NCBI RefSeq assembly: GCF_040537815.1 | Contig: NZ_JBEWSZ010000005.1 | Coordinates: 62,001 to 126,000 of the forward strand | Source: Mesorhizobium shangrilense | GTDB taxonomy: Bacteria; Pseudomonadota; Alphaproteobacteria; Rhizobiales; Rhizobiaceae | Reading direction: 5' to 3' | Length of the DNA: 64,000 nt | In this document: piece by piece, positions 17,595-26,124 of the stretch | Position numbering within the stretch: the stretch's first letter is position 1 | Layout: the number at the start of each line of letters is the position of its first letter | Program-made: the position numbers and the translations under genes | The notes under the pieces: generated by a model | Told to the model about the DNA's origin: nothing | The model's input: the letters and a program-made list of their open reading frames with translations, nothing else | The model's database searches: none

Positions 17595-18978
17595 CGCGCG
17601 CCGAACCCTCGAAGCCCGCGCCTCCGGACTGGTCTTTCCGCAAGGCTTCGTGTTCGGCGCCGCGACCGCGGCCTATCAGATCGAGGGCGCGCATGACGCG
17701 GATGGTAAGGGCGAAAGTATTTGGGACCGGTTCTGCCACGTTCCCGGCGTGATCGTGGACGGCTCGAGCGGCGATGTCGCCTGCGACCACTATCACCGCT
17801 GGAAGGAAGATATCGCCGTGCTCAAGGCGCTCGGCCTTGGTGCCTACCGCTTTTCCTTCGCATGGACACGGCTTCTTCCCGACGGTCGTGGCGACGCCAA
17901 TGCCATGGGTATCGCCTTTTACGACCGGCTGATCGACGATCTGCTGGAAGCCGGCATCGAGCCCTATGCAACGCTCTACCACTGGGATCTTCCGCAGGCG
18001 CTGCAGGAGCGAGGCGGCTGGTACAGCCGCGAAACTGCCGCCGCTTTCGCCGACTATGCCGGGCTTGCCGCCCGCAGCTTCGGCGATCGCGTCAAGAAAT
18101 GGACGACGCTCAACGAGCCCTGGACGTTCTGCTGGTCGGGACACGCGACCGGTGAGGATGCGCCGGGATTGCGGGATGGCGTGAAAGGCGGTGTTAGCGC
18201 CAGCCATCATGCCTTGCTGGGGCATGGCTTGGCTGTCCCCGTCATCCGGGCCGAGGTGGCGGACGCCTCGGTCGGCATCGTCTTTGATCTCAACGTGGCG
18301 GAGGCCGCTACCAGTGACCCGAGTGACGCCACGGCGGCACTGCGCTTCGACGGCGCCCAGAACCGCTGGTTCCTCGATGCCGTTTTCAAGGGTGCATATC
18401 CGCAGGACATGCTGGCGCTCTACGGCGATCTGCTGCCGCCGATCCATGCTCGGGACAACGAGATCATCGCCGCGCCGGTGGACTACCTGGGCATCAACAT
18501 CTACCGCCGCTCCGTGATCGCGGCGGGTGACGAACTCGCGCCGCTGAGCTACCGGCGGGTGCAGCCGGAAGGTATCTATTCCGCTGTCGACTATGAAATC
18601 TGGCCGCGCAGCATGTACGACATCCTGCGCTATGTGAACGACCGCTACGCGCCGCCGGCAATCTACATCTCTGAGAACGGTGTCGCCACGACGCCGGAAA
18701 AGGTCGGCGAAGACGGGCATGTCTGGGATGATTTGCGTGCTGCCTATTATGTCGACCATCTTGAGCAGGTGGCCAAGGCGGCAGCCGAGGGTGTGCCGGT
18801 GCGCGGCTATTTCGCCTGGACGCTGACCGACAATTTCGAATGGGCCTATGGCTACACCACGCCCTTCGGCATCACCCATGTCGATTTCGCGACGCAGCAG
18901 CGTCACATCAAATATTCCGGCGAGGTCTACGCCATGATCGCCCGGCAGGAGACCGCGCCGGTCGCGAAGAGCGCCTGA
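17575..18978 (+). CDS. GH1 beta-glucosidase
   Basis: A 467-residue retaining beta-glycosidase of family GH1. The acid/base glutamate is Glu181 in TLNEP and the nucleophile Glu367 in YISENG. The N-terminal FVFGAATAAYQIEGA signature and the C-terminal WTLTDNFEWAYGY sugar-binding motif are intact. It has no signal peptide, so it acts in the cytoplasm on an imported glycoside. It overlaps the permease gene and is followed one base later by a short-chain dehydrogenase, indicating one transcript. Together they suggest uptake, hydrolysis and then oxidation or reduction of the sugar or aglycone. Confidence 0.93.
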   Translation: MTSSIDNARRTLEARASGLVFPQGFVFGAATAAYQIEGAHDADGKGESIWDRFCHVPGVIVDGSSGDVACDHYHRWKEDIAVLKALGLGAYRFSFAWTRLLPDGRGDANAMGIAFYDRLIDDLLEAGIEPYATLYHWDLPQALQERGGWYSRETAAAFADYAGLAARSFGDRVKKWTTLNEPWTFCWSGHATGEDAPGLRDGVKGGVSASHHALLGHGLAVPVIRAEVADASVGIVFDLNVAEAATSDPSDATAALRFDGAQNRWFLDAVFKGAYPQDMLALYGDLLPPIHARDNEIIAAPVDYLGINIYRRSVIAAGDELAPLSYRRVQPEGIYSAVDYEIWPRSMYDILRYVNDRYAPPAIYISENGVATTPEKVGEDGHVWDDLRAAYYVDHLEQVAKAAAEGVPVRGYFAWTLTDNFEWAYGYTTPFGITHVDFATQQRHIKYSGEVYAMIARQETAPVAKSA

Positions 18979-18979
18979 C

Positions 18980-19678
18980 TTGGCCGGACAAGGGAAAGGC
19001 AACCGCACGGTGCTCATAACGGGAGCCGGCCGCGGGCTCGGCCGCGATCTGGCGCGGCAATACGCCCAAGACGACTGGCGCGTGATTGCGTGCGGGCGCA
19101 CGCGCCCCACCCAGGGTTTCGAAGATGGAGTAGAGTTCCAGCCGCTCGATGTCGCCGATCCGGATTCCATCTCCGACCTTGCCGCGCGTCTCGCCGGCAG
19201 GCCACTGGATGTGCTTGTCAACAACGCCGCCATCCGCAGCGATATCGGCGGCCTGCACGATTTCGCGCCGGCTGAATTCCTGACGGTCATACGCACAAAC
19301 ACACTCGGCCCGCTGCTGCTGGCGAGGGCAATGCGCCCCAACCTTGTCGCGGGGCGCATGCGGGTCATCGCCAATATCGGCAGCCGCGCCGGCTCAATGG
19401 CGGAGGGACTGCTCGATGACTACGATGACGACTATGCCTACCGCTGCTCGAAGGCTGCACTCAACATGATCAGCGCCCAACTGGCGCAGGATTTGCGCGT
19501 CGACGGGATCACGGTGCTGTCGCTGCATCCGGGCTGGGTGAAGACGGATATGGGCGGCGATCAGGCGGACCTGGCGGTCGAGGACAGTGCGCGGGGCCTG
19601 CGCAGGGTCATCGACTGCGCGACGCCTGGGGATAGCGGCTCCTTCCAGACTTTCGACGGCGTGCCTATCGGGTGGTAG
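18980..19678 (+). CDS. Short-chain dehydrogenase/reductase
   Basis: A 232-residue SDR. The cofactor motif is TGAGRGLG near residues 15-22, then NNAA, and the catalytic YRCSK pair after an Ser in IGSRAGSMAEG. The start is a TTG one base after the GH1 stop, so translation is probably coupled. Length and layout fit classical SDRs, but the substrate is not evident; a sugar or the aglycone freed by the GH1 enzyme is likely from context. The gene is convergent with the sugar ABC ATPase, only 27 bases apart. Confidence 0.82.
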   Translation: MAGQGKGNRTVLITGAGRGLGRDLARQYAQDDWRVIACGRTRPTQGFEDGVEFQPLDVADPDSISDLAARLAGRPLDVLVNNAAIRSDIGGLHDFAPAEFLTVIRTNTLGPLLLARAMRPNLVAGRMRVIANIGSRAGSMAEGLLDDYDDDYAYRCSKAALNMISAQLAQDLRVDGITVLSLHPGWVKTDMGGDQADLAVEDSARGLRRVIDCATPGDSGSFQTFDGVPIGW

Positions 19679-19705
19679 CCGAATGGCGTGCCTATGCTGA
19701 GGATC

Positions 19706-20815
19706 TCAGCGCGACGCCGTCTGTTCGAACGCGGCTACCGGGAAGGCCTTGCCTGTCGACGGGTCGAAGAGGCGCAGCGCATCCTCGTCGAAGGTGAATG
19801 CGCATGCCTGGCCCTTGGCGATGCCGGCGCGCGGCGGCAGGCACGCCGTCAGCCGTTGCGCGCCAATCCGGGCCGTGGTGACCAGTTCGGGGCCGGTCAG
19901 TTCGACGACCTCGATTTCCACCGGCAAGGAGAAGTCCGTCGCGGCTCCGGTCGCCACGCGAAGTGCCTCGGGCCTGATGCCGACGACGACCGGTGAGCCG
20001 TCGCTGGCCGCGTTCCGATAGCGCGCGGGCAGGGGCAGTTTCACATTGGAATCGGCAATGGCCAGTTTTCCGCCTTCGACAACGGCCTGCAGCATGTTCA
20101 TTGACGGCGCGCCAACAAAACCGGCTACGTAAAGCGTCGCCGGATAGTTGTAGATTTCCTCGGGCGTGCCGAGTTGCTCGATCCTGCCGTCGCGCATCAC
20201 GGCGATCCGCGTCGCCAGCGTCATCGCCTCGATCTGGTCGTGGGTGACGTAGACGACAGTGGTCTGCAGCAACTGGTGCAGGCGCTTGAGCTCGGTGCGC
20301 ATTTCGAGGCGCAGTTTTGCGTCGAGGTTGGACAACGGCTCGTCGAACAGGAACACTTGCGGCTTGCGCACCAGCGCCCTGCCGATGGCGACGCGCTGGC
20401 GCTGGCCGCCGGAAAGCTGGCTTGGCTTGCGGTCGAGCAGGTTCTCGATCTGCAGCAGTTTTGCCGCTTCACGCACTGCCCTGTCGCGCTCGTCTGCTGA
20501 AACGCCGCGCATCTCGAGCCCGAAGCCGATGTTGCGATGAACGGTCAGGTTCGGATAGAGCGCATAGGACTGGAAGACCATGGCGATGTCGCGGTTCTTG
20601 GGATGAACGCCAAGGATCGATCGGCCGCCGATCAGCACGTCGCCGCTCGTCGCCTCGGCAAGGCCGGCGATGATGTTGAGGAGCGTCGACTTCCCGCAAC
20701 CCGACGAACCGAGCAGCACCAGGAACTCGCCGCTTTCCAGCGCAATGTCGATGCCTTTCAGCGTCTCGACGCTGCCGTAGCTCTTGCGGATGTTGCGGAT
20801 TTCAAGCGCGCTCAT
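19706..20815 (-). CDS. Sugar ABC transporter ATPase (MalK/UgpC type)
   Basis: A 369-residue ATPase beginning MSALEIRNIRKSYG. It has Walker A GSSGCGKST, Q-loop VFQSYALYPN, signature LSGGQRQRVAIGRAL, Walker B VFLFDEPLSNLD and switch histidine YVTHDQ, followed by the TOBE/OB-fold regulatory region of CUT1 transporters (PSMNMLQ, VVVGIRPEAL). The ATG at 20815 overlaps the PfkB gene by 14 bases, making it the last gene of the sugar operon running leftward from the binding protein. The upstream in-frame ATG at 20875 would extend into the kinase coding sequence and is less likely. Confidence 0.93.
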   Translation of the reverse strand: MSALEIRNIRKSYGSVETLKGIDIALESGEFLVLLGSSGCGKSTLLNIIAGLAEATSGDVLIGGRSILGVHPKNRDIAMVFQSYALYPNLTVHRNIGFGLEMRGVSADERDRAVREAAKLLQIENLLDRKPSQLSGGQRQRVAIGRALVRKPQVFLFDEPLSNLDAKLRLEMRTELKRLHQLLQTTVVYVTHDQIEAMTLATRIAVMRDGRIEQLGTPEEIYNYPATLYVAGFVGAPSMNMLQAVVEGGKLAIADSNVKLPLPARYRNAASDGSPVVVGIRPEALRVATGAATDFSLPVEIEVVELTGPELVTTARIGAQRLTACLPPRAGIAKGQACAFTFDEDALRLFDPSTGKAFPVAAFEQTASR

Positions 20816-21743
20816 GCATGGCTTCCTCGAAATGCATCGGCCCGCCATAGTTGCGGGGCAGGGTGGAGATCGCACGGGATGCCACGCGGGTGGCGGCGGA
20901 CAGGCAAGCGTTCAGCGGCTGGTCCTGGGCAACGGCTGCGAGGAATGCCGCGTTGAAGACATCGCCGGCGCCGATCGTGTCGACGACCTTCACGACGGGC
21001 GCCATGGCTTCGACAGGAATCCCGTCCGGGCCGATGGCGATCGCGCCTTCCGGCCCGCGCTTGACGACGACGGTGGCGCCCTTCTTCATGCCGGACCTGA
21101 TCGCATGCGCGGCCTCCAGCGGGCTTTCCAGCCCCGCCAGGGTGACAGTCTCGACCTCGTTGAAAAGCGCCAGTTCGCAACGCGACAGCCAGGCGCGTGC
21201 TGCGTCGCAATTGCCCTGCGTCCAGCCGTCGATCGGCCAACCGGTGTCGAGCGCGACGGCGATGCCGTGACTGTCGGCCCAGTCGAAGAACGCACCGTAG
21301 TCGGCCGTGAGATCGTCGGTCAGGAAGGAGCCACACAACAGCGCGTAGCCGCCGGACAGGCGCTTGCCGTCGAGGACAGAAAACACGTCGGCCAGGCTGA
21401 AGCGCGGCAGGTGTCCGCGCGTGGTGAAGAAGGTCCGCTCGCCGTCCGGATGGGTCATGCCGACGGACAGCGTCGTGCCTTCGGGGCGGACCGGCCATTT
21501 GTCGGCACGGCGGCCAAAGGCTTCGCGAAGCCAGCGGCCGAACTGGTCGTCACCGACATTGGCGGCGATCTCGAAGTCTACGCCCAGCGCCTCCCAGGCG
21601 AGCGCGCTGTTTCCCGCCTGGCCGCCGACGCGCAATTCATCGTGGTCGACAATGATCTCCGTTCCGGCCTTCGGCCACGGTGCGACCGGGCCGACGATCA
21701 GGTCGACATTGACGTTGCCGATCACTGCGAGCGGTCGCATCAT
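20802..21743 (-). CDS. PfkB-family carbohydrate kinase
   Basis: A 313-residue ribokinase-like kinase. The family signatures are present: VGGQAGNSALAWEALG near residue 40 and DTIGAGD with catalytic Asp261. It would phosphorylate the imported sugar or sugar derivative in the cytoplasm. Its start overlaps the SIS gene by 4 bases and its end overlaps the ATPase. A PfkB kinase paired with a GlmS-like SIS enzyme resembles the fructosamine (frlD/frlB) and amino-sugar routes, so a kinase acting on a ketosamine or amino sugar is a reasonable guess. Confidence 0.88.
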   Translation of the reverse strand: MMRPLAVIGNVNVDLIVGPVAPWPKAGTEIIVDHDELRVGGQAGNSALAWEALGVDFEIAANVGDDQFGRWLREAFGRRADKWPVRPEGTTLSVGMTHPDGERTFFTTRGHLPRFSLADVFSVLDGKRLSGGYALLCGSFLTDDLTADYGAFFDWADSHGIAVALDTGWPIDGWTQGNCDAARAWLSRCELALFNEVETVTLAGLESPLEAAHAIRSGMKKGATVVVKRGPEGAIAIGPDGIPVEAMAPVVKVVDTIGAGDVFNAAFLAAVAQDQPLNACLSAATRVASRAISTLPRNYGGPMHFEEAMHERA

Positions 21744-22759
21744 TCGCTCCTGGTGATCTTGCTGGAACGAACCGGCGTGCCGGCATTGTCAACGCGAGCA
21801 TCGGCAATGGCGACCATCAGGCGTTGCGCTACCGGCAGCATGGCCAGGATCGCGGCCATGCCGGATTGAGGCTTGAACGAGAGCGTTGTAGCCCCCTCGA
21901 CCGGCGCTTGCCCGGATGAATCGAAAATGATGACCGGTGAGCCGGCCTCCACCACGGACGCGGCCATGCCTGCGACAAGGTCCGATGTCGGGTTGTTGCC
22001 GCGAAACAGGATGACGCCGAGCTTGGGGCCAAGCATTTCCATCGGTCCATGGCGAAGCTGCCCGCCTTCGAGCGAAAAGCACGGCAGCCGCGACAGCTCG
22101 GTAAGGCCGAGCGCGATGGCTTCGGCGAGACCCTGCAACTGGCGGCCCGAGGTGACGATGCTGGTTACATTGCGAAGTGCGGAAAGCGCCCCCTCGATGT
22201 CGCCGGCCTCAGGGCCTTCAAGGACAGCGAGTGCGGCCGCCGGATCCTGGCCGAGCGCCGACAGGATTGCGAGATGCAAGGCGAAAGTGACGGTCAGGCT
22301 GCGGGTGGCGGCGAAGGCCAGTTCGGTGCCGCCGGCTCCGACAAGGCAAGGAACCGTGCGGGCCAGGAACGAGGCGCCCTCAAGTGTCAGGCCGAATGTG
22401 TCGGAAGCGATGCCGGTTTCGGAAAACCATCTGACAACCTCGGCGCTTTCGCCGGACTGCGATGTCACCAGCACTGTTCGGCCCGCCAAGGGCAGGGGCT
22501 GGCCAAGCTGCTCGGAAAGCGGCAGGGCGATGGCGTCGATGCCGGCTGCGCGATAGAGCGGCTCGACGGCGCGCGCCACGGCATGCGAGCCGCCCATGCC
22601 AAGCAGAAGCAGGCGCCCGGTCTGCCTGATCGAGGTGGCGACCCTTGCCGCCATGTCGACGTTCTGCCGGAACGAGGCTGTCGCGTCCGCATGCTGGCGC
22701 GCCATTTCGCGATCGATCGCGGCGAGCCCGGCCGGACGGTTTTTCCCTGCAGGCATCAT
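21740..22759 (-). CDS. SIS-domain sugar isomerase/deglycase (GlmS/AgaS/FrlB-like)
   Basis: A 339-residue protein with two SIS domains and no glutaminase domain. Phosphosugar-binding elements are visible: GMGGSHAVARAVEPL, the Ser-rich loop VTSQSGESAEVVRW, and the family motif GQLRHGPMEML. Relatives are glucosamine-6-phosphate synthase isomerase halves, AgaS deaminase/isomerase and FrlB fructoselysine-6-phosphate deglycase. It starts at ATG 22759, sharing one base with the permease stop (TAATG), and runs into the PfkB kinase gene. The pair predicts phosphorylation followed by C-N bond cleavage or isomerisation of the imported amino sugar or Amadori compound. Confidence 0.85.
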   Translation of the reverse strand: MMPAGKNRPAGLAAIDREMARQHADATASFRQNVDMAARVATSIRQTGRLLLLGMGGSHAVARAVEPLYRAAGIDAIALPLSEQLGQPLPLAGRTVLVTSQSGESAEVVRWFSETGIASDTFGLTLEGASFLARTVPCLVGAGGTELAFAATRSLTVTFALHLAILSALGQDPAAALAVLEGPEAGDIEGALSALRNVTSIVTSGRQLQGLAEAIALGLTELSRLPCFSLEGGQLRHGPMEMLGPKLGVILFRGNNPTSDLVAGMAASVVEAGSPVIIFDSSGQAPVEGATTLSFKPQSGMAAILAMLPVAQRLMVAIADARVDNAGTPVRSSKITRSE

Positions 22760-23604
22760 TATCCTTTCACACCACCACTGGTCAGGCCGGAAATCAGCGC
22801 CCGTTGCATGACGAGGCCGATCAGCACTGGTGGCAAAGCGGCCAGCACGCCGGCTGTCGCAATCAATCCGTAGTCGGAGACACGGCCGCCGGCCAAATCG
22901 GCGATGGCGACCGTCAGGGTCTTGGCGCGCTGGTCCGAGGTGAAGAGCAGCGCGTAGAAGAATTCGTCCCAGGCAAGCAGCAAGGCGAACAGCGCCGACG
23001 TCGCCATCACCGGTGCGGCCAGCGGCAGGGTGATGATGCGCAGCGTCTGGAACAGGCCGGCGCCGTCGATCATCGCGGCGGCCTCGATTTCGCGCGGGAT
23101 CGAATCGAAGCCCGATTTCATCAGCCAGGTAGTGAAGGGCGCCAGGATCGTCAGATAGACCAGCGCCAGGCCGAAGACGTTGTTCAACAGGCCGAGATGC
23201 GACAGGCCCATATAGAGCGGCACGGCCAGCGCCACCGGTGGCAGCATATAGGTGGCGATGACCATCGACAGCGACCAGCCGATCGACGGCGTGCGCGACA
23301 CCGCCCAACCGGCGGGAATGGCCAGGAGCAGGCCGGCGAGCGTTGCCATGCCGGCGATCTCGAGGCTGTTGCGAAGCGATGAGGTGAAGGCGGCGCCGGC
23401 GCTGTTTTCCGCCGTCGACAGCAGCTGCTGGTAACGGGAGAAGTCGACGCTTTGCGGCCACCAGCGCAGCGGCTTGGCGGCGAGGTCGGCGGCCGGCGAT
23501 ATGCTCATGATGAACAGCCAGGCGATGGGCGCCAGGATGATGACGGCGAGCAGCAGCGCGCAGGCATGGATGAAGATGCTGAAGGCGGGGCTTTTGCGTT
23601 CCAT
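22759..23604 (-). CDS. Sugar ABC permease (MalG type)
   Basis: A 281-residue CUT1 permease with six membrane helices. The cytoplasmic EAA loop reads EIEAAAMIDGAGLFQTLRIITLPLAAP, which docks to the MalK-type ATPase. The C-terminus has the MalG-like ending LVMQRALISGLTSGGVKG. Its start overlaps the other permease stop by one base, so the two are translationally coupled. Confidence 0.93.
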   Translation of the reverse strand: MERKSPAFSIFIHACALLLAVIILAPIAWLFIMSISPAADLAAKPLRWWPQSVDFSRYQQLLSTAENSAGAAFTSSLRNSLEIAGMATLAGLLLAIPAGWAVSRTPSIGWSLSMVIATYMLPPVALAVPLYMGLSHLGLLNNVFGLALVYLTILAPFTTWLMKSGFDSIPREIEAAAMIDGAGLFQTLRIITLPLAAPVMATSALFALLLAWDEFFYALLFTSDQRAKTLTVAIADLAGGRVSDYGLIATAGVLAALPPVLIGLVMQRALISGLTSGGVKG

Positions 23605-24488
23605 CAGGTTGCACTCCCGGCGCTCTTGCGGACCAACGCGGCGTAGGCGACCGCCAGCACGGTGACGAGCAAGGTGACGATCAGCGCCAGCGATGCGCCG
23701 GAGCCGGCGCGCTGGAAGGAAAAGGCTTCCTGATAGACGAGGATCGACAGGGTACGCGTGCTGTTGGCCGGGCCGCCGCGGGTCATCACCCAGATGATGT
23801 CGAAGACCTTGAAGGCCTCGATGGTGCGCAGCACCAGCGCGACCATCAGCGGCCCCGCGAGATAGGGCAGGATGACGAAGCGGAAGCGGTTGAAAGGTCC
23901 CGCGCCATCGACGAGTGAAGCGGCCGTGATGTCACGGGGAACCGCCTGCAGAGCTGCCAGCGCAATCAGTGCCACCAGCGGGAAATTCTTCCAGCAATCT
24001 GCGACGATCAGCGCCGCCAGCGCGGTTCCCGGCTCGCCCAGCCATGAGCGGTAGGCATCGATGAGATGGAGTTGCGTGAGTGCTGCGTTCAGCGCGCCAT
24101 ATTCGGGATTGTAGATGAGCCGCCACAGCGTGGCGTTGACCACCGTCGGCAGTGCCCAGGGCAGGATCATCAGCGCCCGCAATACGGCGCGGCCGTGAAA
24201 TTGTTGATTGAGCAGCAGCGCCGCGAGCACACCGATCACCATTTCCGCCGCCACCGAAATGACGGCGAAGAGGGTCGTGGTGACCAGCGTGCGCGAGAAG
24301 TTCGTGCTCGACAGCATGTTGGTATAGTTGTCCAAGCCGACGAAATTGCCGCCCGTGCCGATGAGCTTGGCGTCCGTGAAGGAAAGGCCGACCGTATCGA
24401 CGAGCGGCCAGCCGATGACGGCGACCATGACCACGAGAAGCGGCAGCATGAGCAGCCACGCACGGGTTGTCATCCAGGTGCCCGACAT
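23604..24488 (-). CDS. Sugar ABC permease (MalF type)
   Basis: A 294-residue CUT1 permease, the partner of the MalG-type subunit. It has six predicted helices, beginning with WLLMLPLLVVMVAVIGWPLV, and the EAA loop DITAASLVDGAGPFNRFRFVILP. It lacks the large periplasmic loop of enteric MalF, as is usual in rhizobial sugar transporters. The gene follows the binding protein after a 188-base spacer that contains alternative hairpins and a repeat element. Confidence 0.93.
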   Translation of the reverse strand: MSGTWMTTRAWLLMLPLLVVMVAVIGWPLVDTVGLSFTDAKLIGTGGNFVGLDNYTNMLSSTNFSRTLVTTTLFAVISVAAEMVIGVLAALLLNQQFHGRAVLRALMILPWALPTVVNATLWRLIYNPEYGALNAALTQLHLIDAYRSWLGEPGTALAALIVADCWKNFPLVALIALAALQAVPRDITAASLVDGAGPFNRFRFVILPYLAGPLMVALVLRTIEAFKVFDIIWVMTRGGPANSTRTLSILVYQEAFSFQRAGSGASLALIVTLLVTVLAVAYAALVRKSAGSAT

Positions 24489-24543
24489 CAGAGCAGCCTC
24501 TCCCTAACTCAACTTGTTTTCAGACATAACACGGGCGGCACTC

Positions 24544-24591
24544 GCGCATGACCCGGGATATCGGTTCCGATTTCCGGAAAGGATCATGCGC
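24544..24591. repeat. Rhizobial palindromic repeat inside the sugar operon
   Basis: Imperfect inverted repeat with ends GCGCATGACCC and GGATCATGCGC, resembling a repeat I know as very common in Mesorhizobium and relatives (a CGCATGATCC-type element). Here it is inserted between the binding protein and MalF-type permease genes, so it is transcribed. Confidence 0.55.
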
Positions 24592-24620
24592 AAAACTTAG
24601 AGAGCGCTACAGTGTCCTTT

Positions 24621-24660
24621 GCCCGTCCAAATGGACGGGCGGCGCTGTAGTGCCGCCCGT
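24621..24660 (-). other. Two mutually exclusive hairpins after the binding-protein gene
   Basis: One stem is GCCCGTCC (24621-24628) with GGACGGGC (24633-24640). The other is ACGGGCGGC (24635-24643) with GCCGCCCGT (24652-24660). The stems share bases 24635-24640, so only one can form at a time. Position and form fit a switchable attenuator or an mRNA stabiliser between binding protein and permease. Confidence 0.6.
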
Positions 24661-24676
24661 GATTGGAGAACAATGC

Positions 24677-25915
24677 TCAGAGGCCGCTGTTCTTGGCAGC
24701 GGTGTTCAAGGCGTCCTCCGGCGAAGACTGGCCGAGAAGCGATTCCTGGATCGCCTGCTGCAGGGCGGTCGAAAGCTCCTGATACTTCGGCGTGGTCGGG
24801 CGCGGATACATCGCGGCCAGTCCGAGCTTGGCGGCGGCGATCAGTTCTTCCTGGCCCTTGGTGACCGCCGGATCGTCATAAGACGAGGCCCAGATCGGCA
24901 GTGAGAGCTTGGCGTACTGGTTCTGCGTCGCCTGCGAGGTCATGAAGGCGATGTACTTCCAGGCTTCGTCCGGGTGCTTGCTGACCGCGGTGACGCCAAG
25001 GCCCATCGAGCCGTTGACCGCCGAAACCTCGCTCTTGCCGGCAACACCGGGCGCCGGCACGACACCGACCTTGCCAGCGACCTTGCTGTCCTTCGGGTCG
25101 TTGGCCATGTTGTACATGTAGGTCCAGTTCAGCGCGAAGGCGGCGTCGCCATTTTCGAACACCTTGCGCACGTCCTCTTCCAGGAATTCCTTGGAATTCG
25201 GGTTGGTAAGGCCCGACTTGTAGCTGGCCACCATGTATTTCAGGGCGTCGAGACCGCCGCCGTTCTGGAAATCGGGCTTGCCGCCCTTGAGGAAGTCGCC
25301 GCCATAGGCGCTGACCAGCGTGGTGTAATCACAGACAGCGGCTTCGGCCTGCGACCAGCTCCAGGCGATGGGCGTGGCGACGATGCCCTTGTCCTTGATG
25401 ATCTTGGCCTGTTCGCTCAGCTCTTCCCAGGTCTTCGGCGGCGTCTTGATGCCGGCTTTTTCCAACATTTCCTTGTTGTAGAACAGGTACTTGGTGTCGA
25501 GGATCCAGGGCATGCCATAGGATTTTCCGTCATACTGGACGGTCGTCCAGGCGCCGGGCAGCACGCCCTTCTTCATGTCGTCGGTGATGCGCGGGGAGAC
25601 GTCGACCAGCACCTTGTTGGTCGCGTATTCGGCCGGCCAGATGACGTCGAACAGCACAACGTCATAGCCGCCGCCCGAGCCCTGTGCCAGCACGGTCTTG
25701 TCGTGCAGGCCTTCATAGGGGACGAATTCGAGATTGACCTTGATGTCCGGATTGGCCTTGGTGAAGGCATCCGTCATGGCGCGCACGTCGGCCTCGCTAT
25801 AGGCGGCCTGAGCCATGAAAAGCGCGTTGAGCGACGTTTCTGCGAAAGCGTGGGGAACCAACAGCCCCCCGACAAAGACTGCGCCCAACAGGGTCTTACC
25901 GATCGATTTCAGCAT
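24677..25915 (-). CDS. Sugar ABC transporter binding protein (family 1)
   Basis: A 412-residue periplasmic binding protein of the maltose-type family 1. The ATG at 25915 follows GGGAGAAG and opens a signal peptide (TLLGAVFVGGLLVPHAFA). Mature features include the NPDIKVNLEFVPYEGLHDK segment and a C-terminal helix region (YPRPTTPKYQELSTALQQAIQ) typical of CUT1 binders. It is the first gene of the leftward sugar operon and is divergent from a ROK repressor. The exact sugar is unknown; kinase and SIS genes point to an amino sugar or ketosamine. Confidence 0.92.
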   Translation of the reverse strand: MLKSIGKTLLGAVFVGGLLVPHAFAETSLNALFMAQAAYSEADVRAMTDAFTKANPDIKVNLEFVPYEGLHDKTVLAQGSGGGYDVVLFDVIWPAEYATNKVLVDVSPRITDDMKKGVLPGAWTTVQYDGKSYGMPWILDTKYLFYNKEMLEKAGIKTPPKTWEELSEQAKIIKDKGIVATPIAWSWSQAEAAVCDYTTLVSAYGGDFLKGGKPDFQNGGGLDALKYMVASYKSGLTNPNSKEFLEEDVRKVFENGDAAFALNWTYMYNMANDPKDSKVAGKVGVVPAPGVAGKSEVSAVNGSMGLGVTAVSKHPDEAWKYIAFMTSQATQNQYAKLSLPIWASSYDDPAVTKGQEELIAAAKLGLAAMYPRPTTPKYQELSTALQQAIQESLLGQSSPEDALNTAAKNSGL

Positions 25916-26057
25916 CTTCTTCTCCCATTTCCGATGTTGACGGGTCGGCTGTCCATGTTGCCTTCCCGGATTGATGTCGCGTGACCTACGTCTTCCCAAC
26001 CGGTTGGCGGTGACGGGCATAAGCCCTGGCCGTCTTGTTTCTGCGGTTGGTTTCGCT

Positions 26058-26082
26058 ATTAAGTCAACCCGCTTGACTTAAT
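26058..26082. promoter_or_regulatory. Operator for the ROK repressor
   Basis: Perfect 10-base inverted repeat ATTAAGTCAA-CCCGC-TTGACTTAAT in the spacer between the divergent sugar operon and ROK gene, 43 bases before the ROK start and 143 before the binding-protein start. The size and A+T-rich ends fit NagC/XylR-type operators. Confidence 0.75.
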
Positions 26083-26124
26083 TAGTCGATCAATATCCTA
26101 ATGGAGTCAAGAGGGGAAACGCCG

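Noticed and set aside
17581-19374. Minus-strand open frame of 597 residues across the GH1 and SDR genes
   Set aside because: Antisense of two genes with complete catalytic motifs; no family features in the translation.
22760-23614. Upstream extension of the SIS protein to 624 residues
   Set aside because: The extension is an alternate frame of the MalG-type permease; TAATG coupling marks the true start at 22759.
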